Below, one piece after another: positions 46,532 through 53,974 of a stretch of 64,000 bases of DNA. Each line of letters opens with the position of its first letter. Position 1 is the stretch's first letter. Source of the stretch: Betaproteobacteria bacterium (lineage in GTDB: Bacteria > Pseudomonadota > Gammaproteobacteria > Burkholderiales > Casimicrobiaceae); contig JADJWJ010000022.1 of the NCBI GenBank assembly GCA_016716425.1, forward strand, positions 124,001-188,000, written 5' to 3'. Made by a program: the position numbers and the translations under genes. The notes beneath the pieces are model-generated. The model was not told where the DNA came from. It saw nothing but the letters and a program-made list of their open reading frames with translations, and did not search any database.

Positions 46532-47656
46532 TTAGAAGAAGTGAACCAGGCCCACGACGAAGCCGCTGGCGTTGGCGCCGTTGACGACCTCGTACGGGTT
46601 GATGTTGAAATTGTAGCGGGCGTTGCTGTCGTTGCGCGTCTGCACGAAGCCCGCGTAGGACAGCGTGCGCTTCGACAGCGCGTACGTGTACGAGATCGTC
46701 CACTGCTGCGCGCCGGTGTTGTTGCCGGCGTTGACCTGGCCGACGCTCGTGCCCCCCGGGCCGCTGCCGTCGCCGGCGTCGCCGAAGAACGCGTACATTT
46801 CGCCCGGGCCGATCGGCACGGTGGCGCTGATGCCCCAGAAATTGCGGGTCAGGCTGCCGCCGGTGACGTCGTAGTCGAGGCGCTCCCACACGCCGCCGAT
46901 CTTGGCCACGCCGAAGTTCCAGTTGCCGGCGACCGAGAACGCCCAGTCGTTGCAGGAGATGCACCGGACCTTGGTGTTCGCTTCATACGCGATGCCGCCC
47001 TGGAACGGGCCGTTCGCGTAGAAGCCGCCCATCGACAGCACGTACGCGTGGTTCTGCTGCTGCGTCAGCGTGCTGTTGGACGTGTCGGCCGCGGCGAGCT
47101 GGATCGAACCGGCGAAGCCGCCGACGCGCGGCGAGTCGTAGCGGATCGAGTTGCCCAGACGTGCGTCGAAGGCGCCGTTGATCTTCGACTGCGAACCCTG
47201 CGCCCACAGCGCGGCGGTCGACAGGATCGACGTCGTCAACGTCGGGACGTTACCGAAGATCGGATGGATGTCGTCGTACGGGGCGAGGAAGTTGCCGATC
47301 TTGACCGTGCCCCACGTGCCCTGCAGGCCGACGAACGTTTCGCGACCGGCCAGCGTGCCGCCGCCCGAATCCCCGTTGATGGACGATTCGATCTGGAAGA
47401 TCGCCGACAGACCGCCACCCAGCGATTCGCTGCCGCGAACGCCCAGACGCGACGAGTTGGAACTCACCCGGTAGACGGTGCGATTGACGTTCTGCCCCGG
47501 AGCCGACGTGCCCGCAGCCTGCGTCTGCGAGCCGCTGACCCCTTCCAGCGTCAGGTTCAGGCGGCCGTACAGCGTCACATTGGCGGTTTGCGCCTGCGCA
47601 GCCAGCGGGGCGGCAAGCAAACCCGCGACTGCGACAGCGACGAGCTTTTTATTCAT
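46532..47656 (-). CDS. Gram-negative trimeric porin
   Basis: Outer-membrane general diffusion porin of 374 residues. The signal peptide MNKKLVAVAVAGLLAAPLAAQA is cleaved before QTANVTLYGRLNLTLEG, the usual porin N-terminus. Strand motifs SSNSSRLGVRGSESLGGGLSAIFQIES and the eyelet-loop-like region GRETFVGLQGTWGTVKIG are typical of the betaproteobacterial OmpC/Omp32 class. The chain ends GFVVGLVHFF with the C-terminal Phe required for barrel insertion. GAGGAGAG precedes the start and a strong terminator follows, in line with high expression. The substrate range is not predictable. Confidence 0.96.
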   Translation of the reverse strand: MNKKLVAVAVAGLLAAPLAAQAQTANVTLYGRLNLTLEGVSGSQTQAAGTSAPGQNVNRTVYRVSSNSSRLGVRGSESLGGGLSAIFQIESSINGDSGGGTLAGRETFVGLQGTWGTVKIGNFLAPYDDIHPIFGNVPTLTTSILSTAALWAQGSQSKINGAFDARLGNSIRYDSPRVGGFAGSIQLAAADTSNSTLTQQQNHAYVLSMGGFYANGPFQGGIAYEANTKVRCISCNDWAFSVAGNWNFGVAKIGGVWERLDYDVTGGSLTRNFWGISATVPIGPGEMYAFFGDAGDGSGPGGTSVGQVNAGNNTGAQQWTISYTYALSKRTLSYAGFVQTRNDSNARYNFNINPYEVVNGANASGFVVGLVHFF

Positions 47657-47919
47657 GGAGTCTCTCCTCTAACGGATAAAATTGGCAAGGTTTCAAGCCT
47701 TTTGCGCCTGCCATCGGAACCTTCTCAAATCTGCGAGAAGTTGCAACCCATTTTGCCAAAGCCTCCCTTGCACTGGCAAGCCGAAGGCAGACCGGGGTCT
47801 GGCCACCTTCGCCCGTGTTGTGCCAAAGCAACAGAAAATCGGGGACGAAACCGCGCGACCGCACGGCCGCCAGCGGTCGCCCGTACCGGGACTATGCTCG
47901 AAGTGTGAATTCCAATATC
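47657..47919. other. Porin upstream region
   Basis: No gene is supported in this stretch. It is AT-richer than the genome average, and on the minus strand a TTGAAA hexamer about 25 bases before the AT-rich CCAATTTTATCC could be part of the porin promoter, although no clean -10 box is seen at standard spacing. The porin leader contains GAGGAGAG seven bases before ATG. Confidence 0.4.
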
Positions 47920-48117
47920 ATGAAATCAAACAAAAAAAAGTTGAATCCTCGTGTGGAGACCGCCTTCGGTGGCCATTCGGTCGATTTGTCCCGATTTGGC
48001 GCGACCCAACCTCTTGCCGGACAGGGGCCCGCGGGGGCGGAGGCCCCTGATATTGCGCTGCTTTCGGCGGCCGGCGCTCCCCGGGCGAAGTCGGCCGGAA
48101 GCGTGGGCGTCGGGTGA
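47920..48117 (+). CDS. Possible small protein overlapping the transferase start
   Basis: A 65-residue frame beginning with a lysine/asparagine-rich lead in AT-rich DNA (ATG 47920, MKSNKKKLNPR), continuing GGHSVDLSRFGATQPL and an alanine/glycine-rich tail. Its TGA overlaps the GTG of the following sugar-phosphate transferase (GTGA), which would allow coupling. No Shine-Dalgarno sequence precedes it, and no family is recognised. It could be a leader peptide or chance. Confidence 0.25.
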   Translation: MKSNKKKLNPRVETAFGGHSVDLSRFGATQPLAGQGPAGAEAPDIALLSAAGAPRAKSAGSVGVG

Positions 48118-49100
48118 GCGCCGGCGGCCCCGGGCTCGCGGCGGCCGCGGCGGTGCTCGCCACGGCCGCGACCGCCGCGCTCCTGCGGTGGAAGTCCCGG
48201 CTGCCCGTGGCGGTCCGCAACGAGCGGACGCTGCACACGCAACCCATTCCGCGGGTCGGCGGGCTCGCGATCTGGGCGGGCTTCGTGCCCGTCGCCCTGG
48301 CCGCGCCCGCGACACCGGCGATGACGGTGACCGCCTGGGGTATTCCGTTCGCGCTGCTCGTCGCGGTGTCGTTGCGCGACGACATCCGCGCCGTCGCGAT
48401 CGCGCCGCGCCTTGCCGTGCACGCAGTGGCCGCGATCTGGTTCGCCATCGCGACGCTTGGCGCTTCGGCGGCGACGGTCGCGCCACTGGCGCTGACGGCA
48501 CTCGTCGTCGCGTGGTCGGTGAACCTCTACAACTTCATGGACGGCAGCGACGGTCTCGCGGCGGCGATGGCCGTGGTCGGCTTCGGCGCGTACGGCGCGG
48601 TGCTGTGGCACGAGGGGCTGCCGGCGACGGTTCCGTTCGCGGTCGCGGCCGCGACACTCCCGGTGCTCGCGGTCAACGCGCCGCCGGCACGGATCTTCCT
48701 GGGCGACGTGGGCGCGGTTCCGCTCGGGTTCCTCGCCGCTGCGCTCGGCGTGGCGGGCGTGCTGGACGGCGCGTGGGGCGCGTGGTTCCCGCCGCTCGTG
48801 TTTCTGCCCTTCGTCGCCGACGCGAGCGTCACGCTCGCCCGGCGCGTGCTCGCCGGCGAGCGCTTCTGGGAGGCGCACAACGCGCACTACTACCAGCGGT
48901 TGCACCTGGCGGGCGCCGGGCACCGCGGCACGCTGGCCGTCTGGGGCGCGCTGATGGTCGCCACGGCGGGGACTGCGGTCGCGTGCGCGTGGCTGGCGCC
49001 CGCGCTCGGCGCACCCGCCCTCGTCGCCTGGTGCGCGGTCTGCGCGGTGCTGTTCGCGGCGATTGATTATCATTGGCGCAAGCGCCGGCCGCCACCATGA
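48114..49100 (+). CDS. WecA/MraY-type undecaprenyl-phosphate sugar-1-phosphate transferase
   Basis: A 328-residue polytopic membrane enzyme with about ten hydrophobic segments. It transfers a sugar-1-phosphate (often GlcNAc, FucNAc or QuiNAc) to undecaprenyl phosphate to begin a polysaccharide repeat. Diagnostic loops are RTLHTQPIPRVGGLAIW, the Asp pair in SLRDDIRAV, NLYNFMDGSDGLA, and the PARIFLGDVGAVPLGFL block, followed by HNAHYYQRLHLAG. It lacks identifiers that fix the donor sugar. Its stop overlaps the next gene's start (ATGA), and both belong to the same surface-glycan pathway. Confidence 0.93.
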   Translation: MSAGGPGLAAAAAVLATAATAALLRWKSRLPVAVRNERTLHTQPIPRVGGLAIWAGFVPVALAAPATPAMTVTAWGIPFALLVAVSLRDDIRAVAIAPRLAVHAVAAIWFAIATLGASAATVAPLALTALVVAWSVNLYNFMDGSDGLAAAMAVVGFGAYGAVLWHEGLPATVPFAVAAATLPVLAVNAPPARIFLGDVGAVPLGFLAAALGVAGVLDGAWGAWFPPLVFLPFVADASVTLARRVLAGERFWEAHNAHYYQRLHLAGAGHRGTLAVWGALMVATAGTAVACAWLAPALGAPALVAWCAVCAVLFAAIDYHWRKRRPPP

Positions 49101-51007
49101 TACGAACCCCGATCAACCTGCGGGCATCGCTCGCCTTCGCGCACGACGTGTGCGCGGCGGCACTCGCGTGGTCGCTGCTGTACTGGCTGCGGTTCAATCT
49201 CGACCTGCCCGAGCCCTATCTCGCCGACCTGTGGCGGACGCTCGCGTGGATCGTTCCGCTGCAGGCCGTGATCTTCACGGCGCTGGGGCTGTACCGCGGC
49301 CTGTGGCGCTTCGCGAGTCTGGTCGACCTCCAGCGCATCGTGCTCGCCGCGGCGCTCGGCGCCGTCGTGGTTCCGGTCGTGCTGGTCATGCTGCAGCTGC
49401 AGGCCGTCGTGCCGCGCAGCGTACTCGTCCTCTACCCGGTCGTGCTGATCTTCCTGATGGCGGGCAGTCGCTTCGCGTATCGCGTGTGGAAGGAGCACCG
49501 GCTGTACAGCCCGCTCGAGGCGCTGGGCGAGCCGGTGCTCGTGATCGGCGCCGGCGAGGCCGGCGCGCGGCTCGCCAAGGACCTGGCCCGCAGCCGCCAG
49601 TGGCGCGTGGTGGGGCTGCTCGACGACGACCCGGCGAAACAGGGGCGGCTGCTGCGCAACGTCCGCGTGCTGGGACCGATCGCCGATCTGCCCGCGTGGT
49701 GCGCGAAGTACGGCGTGCGCAAGGTCATCATCGCGCTGCCGTCGGCTAACCACGTCGTGCGGCGGCGCGTCGCCGAGCTGTGCGCCGCGGCCGGCGTCGA
49801 GGCGCTGACCGTCCCGCCGTACGAGGACCTGATCAGCGGGCGCCTCGCGCTGACCACGATCCGCAGCGTCGAGCTGGACGACCTGCTCGGCCGCGACCCG
49901 GTCGTGCTCGACAGCGCCGGGCTGGCCGAGTGGCTGGGCAACCGCGTCGTGATGGTGACCGGGGCCGGCGGGTCGATCGGCGCCGAGCTCGCGCGGCAGA
50001 TCGCGCGCTTTCGCCCGGCGCGGCTCGTGCTGTTCGACATCTCCGAGGCCGCGCTCTACGAGATCCAGACCGTGCTGGCCGACGCGTTCGCGCAGCTGCC
50101 GGTCGCGGCGGTCGTCGGCGACGTCAAGCACGCGGCGCTCGTCGAGGAGGTGCTCGCGCGCGAGCGCCCGAGCGTGATCTTCCACGCGGCCGCGTACAAG
50201 CACGTGCCGCTGATGGAGGAGACCAACGCGTGGCAGGCGGTGCGCAACAACGCGTGGGGCACGTGGGTGCTGGCGCGCGCGGCCGTCGCCGCGCACGTGG
50301 AGAAGTTCGTGCTGGTGTCGACCGACAAGGCCGTCAACCCGACCAACGTGATGGGCGCGACCAAGCGGCTCGCCGAGATGGCGTGCCAGAGCCTCGCCGG
50401 CGGCGGCACGCGGTTCGTGCTCGTGCGCTTCGGCAACGTGTTCGGCAGCGCCGGCAGCGTGATCCCGCGCTTCCGCGAGCAGATCGCGCGCGGCGGTCCG
50501 GTGACGGTCACGCATCCGGACATCACGCGCTACTTCATGTCGCTGTCCGAGGCGACCCAGCTGCTGTTGCAGGCGGGGCTGCAGGGCAAGGACGGCGAAG
50601 TGCTGGTGCTCGACATGGGCGAGCCGGTGCGGATCGTCGACCTCGCGCGCGACATGATCAAGCTCTCGGGTGCCGATCCGGAGCGGATCGCGATCGTCTA
50701 CACGGGGCTGCGGCCGGGTGAGAAGCTGTTCGAGGAGGTCCTCGCGACCGAGGAGGCCACCAAGCCGACGCCGCACCCGAAGCTGCGTATCGCGCAGGCG
50801 CGCGACGCCGACCGTGACGCCGTCGGCCAGATGGTCACGTGGTGCGAGCACGACCGCGCTGCCGACGACGCCGAGGTGCGTGCGCGGCTGCGCGCGTGGA
50901 TCCCCGACTATGCGCCGTCCGCCGGCGCGCCGGTCAAGCCGATCCCCACGACCGCCCCGTCCGGCCGCGAGGAGGTCAAGCCTCTGCCGCTCCGGCGGAG
51001 GCGTTGA
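49097..51007 (+). CDS. WbpM/CapD-type nucleotide-sugar 4,6-dehydratase
   Basis: A 636-residue membrane-anchored dehydratase. Four N-terminal transmembrane segments precede a CoA-binding-like Rossmann domain (VLVIGAGEAGARLAKDL) and a C-terminal extended SDR domain with VTGAGGSIGAELARQI, HAAAYKHVPLMEETN and VSTDKAVNPTNVMGATKR. The position of the usual catalytic Tyr is Met (NVMGATK), as in WbpM, which converts UDP-GlcNAc to the 4-keto-6-deoxy intermediate for QuiNAc/FucNAc-type sugars. RYFMSLSEATQLLLQAG and GLRPGEKLFEEVL complete the family pattern. ATG 49097 overlaps the upstream stop. An inverted-repeat element begins at its stop codon. Confidence 0.95.
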   Translation: MIRTPINLRASLAFAHDVCAAALAWSLLYWLRFNLDLPEPYLADLWRTLAWIVPLQAVIFTALGLYRGLWRFASLVDLQRIVLAAALGAVVVPVVLVMLQLQAVVPRSVLVLYPVVLIFLMAGSRFAYRVWKEHRLYSPLEALGEPVLVIGAGEAGARLAKDLARSRQWRVVGLLDDDPAKQGRLLRNVRVLGPIADLPAWCAKYGVRKVIIALPSANHVVRRRVAELCAAAGVEALTVPPYEDLISGRLALTTIRSVELDDLLGRDPVVLDSAGLAEWLGNRVVMVTGAGGSIGAELARQIARFRPARLVLFDISEAALYEIQTVLADAFAQLPVAAVVGDVKHAALVEEVLARERPSVIFHAAAYKHVPLMEETNAWQAVRNNAWGTWVLARAAVAAHVEKFVLVSTDKAVNPTNVMGATKRLAEMACQSLAGGGTRFVLVRFGNVFGSAGSVIPRFREQIARGGPVTVTHPDITRYFMSLSEATQLLLQAGLQGKDGEVLVLDMGEPVRIVDLARDMIKLSGADPERIAIVYTGLRPGEKLFEEVLATEEATKPTPHPKLRIAQARDADRDAVGQMVTWCEHDRAADDAEVRARLRAWIPDYAPSAGAPVKPIPTTAPSGREEVKPLPLRRRR

Positions 51008-51450
51008 CAAAACGCTGCGCGTTTTGTCAACGAAGAAGTCAGCGCAAAAGGCTTGGGAGCGGCCCGGCGCCTTTCGCGTAGCAAAGACCACGAGGCGCGC
51101 AGCTCGCAGGTCGCTGCGCTCCCGGCTCGGTAGCGCGCTCATGCGCGCTGACTGCCCTCGCGGACGATTTCGTGTGACACGATCGCACTCCCTCTCGCAG
51201 TTTGCGATGGCGCGCCCTGCAAGGGAGAGGCGGGGTGTGGGACAGCGTTTGCACTTCGCACCATTCATCGCAGGCTGTCAGCCTGCATGCGCGCGCTACT
51301 GAGCGGGGAGCGCAGCGACCTGCGAACGGCGCGCTTCCTGCAGTTGCTACGCGGAAAGCGCCGGGCCGCCCCAAGCTTTCTGCGCTGACTTCAATCGGGT
51401 GCAAATCGCGCGGTCGGCTGCGTAGCAGCCGACCGCGCGATTCGCACCCG
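51004..51450. repeat. Nested long inverted repeat at a convergent gene junction
   Basis: Three stacked palindromes. A perfect hairpin (51004-51030, 12-bp arms starting TTGACAAAACGC, 3-base loop) overlaps the dehydratase stop. A long imperfect inverted repeat pairs 51035-51152 with 51277-51392; both arms contain AGTCAGCGC, GCGGCCCGGCGC, CGCGTAGCAA, and CGCAGGTCGCTGCGCTCC in the same order. A second hairpin (51396-51450, 26-bp arms with one mismatch, 3-base loop) overlaps the O-antigen ligase 3' end. The 124-base centre carries a smaller CCCTCTC/GAGAGGG inversion. No protein of its own is supported and no T-runs flank the stems. Confidence 0.85.
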
Positions 51451-52737
51451 CCGAATTCCATATCCGACGAGGCAGGCGTTGAGCGCCCAGAATTCCTTCG
51501 ACGTCGGGCGCACCATGAAGTCGTCGGTCAGGTTCTTGACGACGAACGTGGTCAGCATCGCGAGGCCGGCGAGCCCGATCGCGGCGAGCGTGCCGTCGGG
51601 GTCGCGCAGGAAGCGCCAGTAGCGCCACGACAGGGCGGCGAGCAGCGCGAGCAGCGTCGCGACGCCGACCGCCCCGGTCTGCAGCCACTGGCTGACGAAC
51701 AGGTTGTGCGCGTGCAGCAGCAGCGGGTGCCCGGTCTCCGCGCGCAGCTGCTCGCGCAGGATCGACTTGCCGAAGCCGAAGCCGGTCCACGGGCGCTCGC
51801 GGATGCGCTCGAACGTGTGCTGCCACAGGACGAGGCGCGGGTCGTCGGCGATCGCGCGCGCGACGTCGGTCCTGCCGCTGAAATCGGCGCGGGCGCGCTC
51901 GCGCGCCGCGTCGACGAACAGCGCGGCGAGCACGACGAGCAGCACGAGCAGGACGGCGCCCCAGCGCAGCGGCGCGCGGGCGAGGCGCGCGCGCCAGCGC
52001 CAGGCGGCGAGCAGCGCCGCCACGAGGAAGCCGGCTGCGAGCGCGACCCAGATCATCCGGTTCTCGGTGAGCCGCGCGGCGACGAGCAGCAGCGCGAACA
52101 CGGCGACCGCCGCGGCCACCTGCCACGGTCCGGCGCCGAACCCGACGGGTCGCGGCGCGACCAGCAGCGGCAGCAGCGGCACGACGAGCACGAGCAGCGT
52201 CGAGAACGCGCCCACGCCGGCGTGCGAGCGTTGCAGCACCACTTCCGGTCCCGCGTTGCCGGGCGCCGTCAGGAGCTGCACGGCCAGCACCGACAGGAAC
52301 GCCGCCACCGCGATCGCCGTGGCATTGATCGCGCGAAACGGCGCGGGTGCGCGCGCGGCGACGTAGAACGTTCCCGCCGTGGCGAGGCCCCAGCCGACCT
52401 CCGTGCCGAGCTCCGCCCGCGAGAACGCCGGATTGATCGACCACGCGACCGAGACGGCCGACCAGCCGGCCCATGCGAGGATCGCCGCCAGCAGGAAGCC
52501 GTCCGGGACCGGCATCGGCTCGTTGTCGGAGAACAGCGACCCCAGCACCAGCCACAGCGCGAACGCGGCGGCCAGGCCGAACGCGAGCGAGCGGAAGTAC
52601 GTGTGGCCGCTGATCGCGACCAGCGCGAAGTACGTGCACGCCCAGAACGCGACGGAGAACTGCAGCAGCGCGAACACGCGTGCGCGCACGAGCGCCGCGC
52701 GCGACGGCGGACCGGCCGCGTCAGGGCGCGACCGCAT
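51391..52737 (-). CDS. O-antigen ligase-family protein (WaaL-like)
   Basis: A polytopic membrane protein of about 448 residues with some twelve hydrophobic segments. It has the Wzy_C-type ligase region: LWQHTFERIRERPWTGFGFGK followed by the periplasmic loop LLLHAHNLFVSQWLQTGAVG, the HNxxxxxxxxxG pattern that in WaaL includes the essential His. Such enzymes join undecaprenyl-linked polysaccharide to lipid A-core or, in Wzy, polymerise repeat units; which applies here is open. ATG 52737 is used; GTG 52743 is two codons earlier. It overlaps the end of the upstream GT9 gene, and its last 15 or so codons lie in an inverted repeat. Confidence 0.9.
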   Translation of the reverse strand: MRSRPDAAGPPSRAALVRARVFALLQFSVAFWACTYFALVAISGHTYFRSLAFGLAAAFALWLVLGSLFSDNEPMPVPDGFLLAAILAWAGWSAVSVAWSINPAFSRAELGTEVGWGLATAGTFYVAARAPAPFRAINATAIAVAAFLSVLAVQLLTAPGNAGPEVVLQRSHAGVGAFSTLLVLVVPLLPLLVAPRPVGFGAGPWQVAAAVAVFALLLVAARLTENRMIWVALAAGFLVAALLAAWRWRARLARAPLRWGAVLLVLLVVLAALFVDAARERARADFSGRTDVARAIADDPRLVLWQHTFERIRERPWTGFGFGKSILREQLRAETGHPLLLHAHNLFVSQWLQTGAVGVATLLALLAALSWRYWRFLRDPDGTLAAIGLAGLAMLTTFVVKNLTDDFMVRPTSKEFWALNACLVGYGIRRVRIARSAATQPTARFAPD

Positions 52738-53728
52738 CGGCACGGACGGCGTACGCGGACGGCGCGCAGCGGTCGAGCGCGGCGGCGAGCGCGCGCTCGA
52801 CTTCGTCGCAGGTCAGGTTGCGCACGTCGTCGCCGCGGCCGACGAGCGGAGTGTGCACGAGCCGCGAATTGGGCGACGCACAGCCCTGCTTCAGGATTCC
52901 CTGCCGCGGGTCGGACCAGAGGGAGACGATCTCCAGCGGGAAGTCCTGCGCCAGATAGAAGGCGGTGGTCAGCACGCCGCTGTCCGGCGCGACCAGCACG
53001 CGGCAGCGCGCGCGGACCAGCGCGAGAACGTCGAGGAAGCCGGTGCGGCCCCGCAGGTCGACGACGTTCGGCTGCGCGAACGCCGGCGACGCCTCGTTGC
53101 CGAGCAGCAGCCAGCGCACGCCGCGCTCCGCCGGATAGCGCGCGATGAGCTCGCGCCACCTCGGCGCCGGCCAGTCCTTCACGTAGCCGTAGTGCTGCGC
53201 GGTCTCGGAGCTGACGTGGGCGCCGATGTCGATCAGGCCGGGTGCGGGCGGCACGAGCCGGTCGGCGCGCGCGTTCCACGCCGGGTCCCAGCGCAGCGCC
53301 GGCGGGAATGCCCGGCGGCGGCCGTCGAGCCACCGCGTCGGATCGGGGTCCGCGAACACGGTCGCCGACGGCGGCAGCGCGATCCCCGCGGCAACCGCCG
53401 CGGCCGGCACGTTGATCGCCGGTCCGCGCGCCGCACGCGCGACGACGTGCACGGCGTCGGCGGCGGTCAGCCGGAACGCGTCGGCCAGGTCGGCGCGCGT
53501 GAATACGACGATGCGGCTGCCCGGATCCGACGCGCGGATGCGCGCGAACAGCGGCACGAGTCCGAGCGCGATGTCGCCCAGGCCGCGGTTCCAGCCGAAC
53601 ACGAAGTCGTGCCGGCCCTGGCGCTTCGCCACGGCCACCGCGCGCTCGAACGGCGTCCCGCGCACGCGATCGGACAGGGCCCGGCTCCAGCGCTTGACGT
53701 TGAAGCGCCCGCGCGTGCGGAACCTCAT
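52721..53728 (-). CDS. Glycosyltransferase family 9 (heptosyltransferase-like)
   Basis: A 335-residue GT9-fold protein. After a basic lead (RFRTRGRFNVKRW) it has FGWNRGLGDIALGLVPLFARI in place of the usual R-x-x-x-GD heptosyltransferase start, then IDIGAHVSSETAQHYGYVKDWPAPRWRELI, and the donor-site block VLVAPDSGVLTTAFYLAQ. GT9 members add heptose or related sugars to LPS core, but the donor is unknown here. ATG 53728 starts MRFRTRG; GTG 53819 adds a proline-rich 30 residues. Its last 17-23 bases overlap the ligase gene, so the two are cotranscribed leftward. Confidence 0.85.
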   Translation of the reverse strand: MRFRTRGRFNVKRWSRALSDRVRGTPFERAVAVAKRQGRHDFVFGWNRGLGDIALGLVPLFARIRASDPGSRIVVFTRADLADAFRLTAADAVHVVARAARGPAINVPAAAVAAGIALPPSATVFADPDPTRWLDGRRRAFPPALRWDPAWNARADRLVPPAPGLIDIGAHVSSETAQHYGYVKDWPAPRWRELIARYPAERGVRWLLLGNEASPAFAQPNVVDLRGRTGFLDVLALVRARCRVLVAPDSGVLTTAFYLAQDFPLEIVSLWSDPRQGILKQGCASPNSRLVHTPLVGRGDDVRNLTCDEVERALAAALDRCAPSAYAVRADAVAP

Positions 53729-53826
53729 CGGCGGGGCCGCGGGCAGGTCGACGCGGGCGTTCGGGAGGCGGGCATGCGGAGCGGGGCGGGCGGCGACCGG
53801 CAGAGCGGGCGCGCGCACAACAAAAA

Positions 53827-53832
53827 AGTATA
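53827..53832 (-). promoter_or_regulatory. Weak -10 box for the leftward GT9/ligase pair
   Basis: On the minus strand TATACT stands in GC-rich DNA, followed by a T-rich tract. Transcription would start near 53820, about 90 bases before ATG 53728, which disfavors the GTG at 53819. No recognisable -35 box precedes it at standard distance. The 246-base gap also must hold the promoter of the rightward amidotransferase gene, for which I see no clear boxes. Confidence 0.35.
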
Positions 53833-53974
53833 GCGCAGGGACCCGCGCGGATCCGGCCCGAGTCGAATTCGGGTAGACTTCGCGCCGAACACGTCCATTG
53901 GCGCGGGCGCGCCCGCCGGTCCGCGTCCCGCGTGCAGCAACGTCGCGCGCAGCGCGGCCTCCATCCGAATCCCT

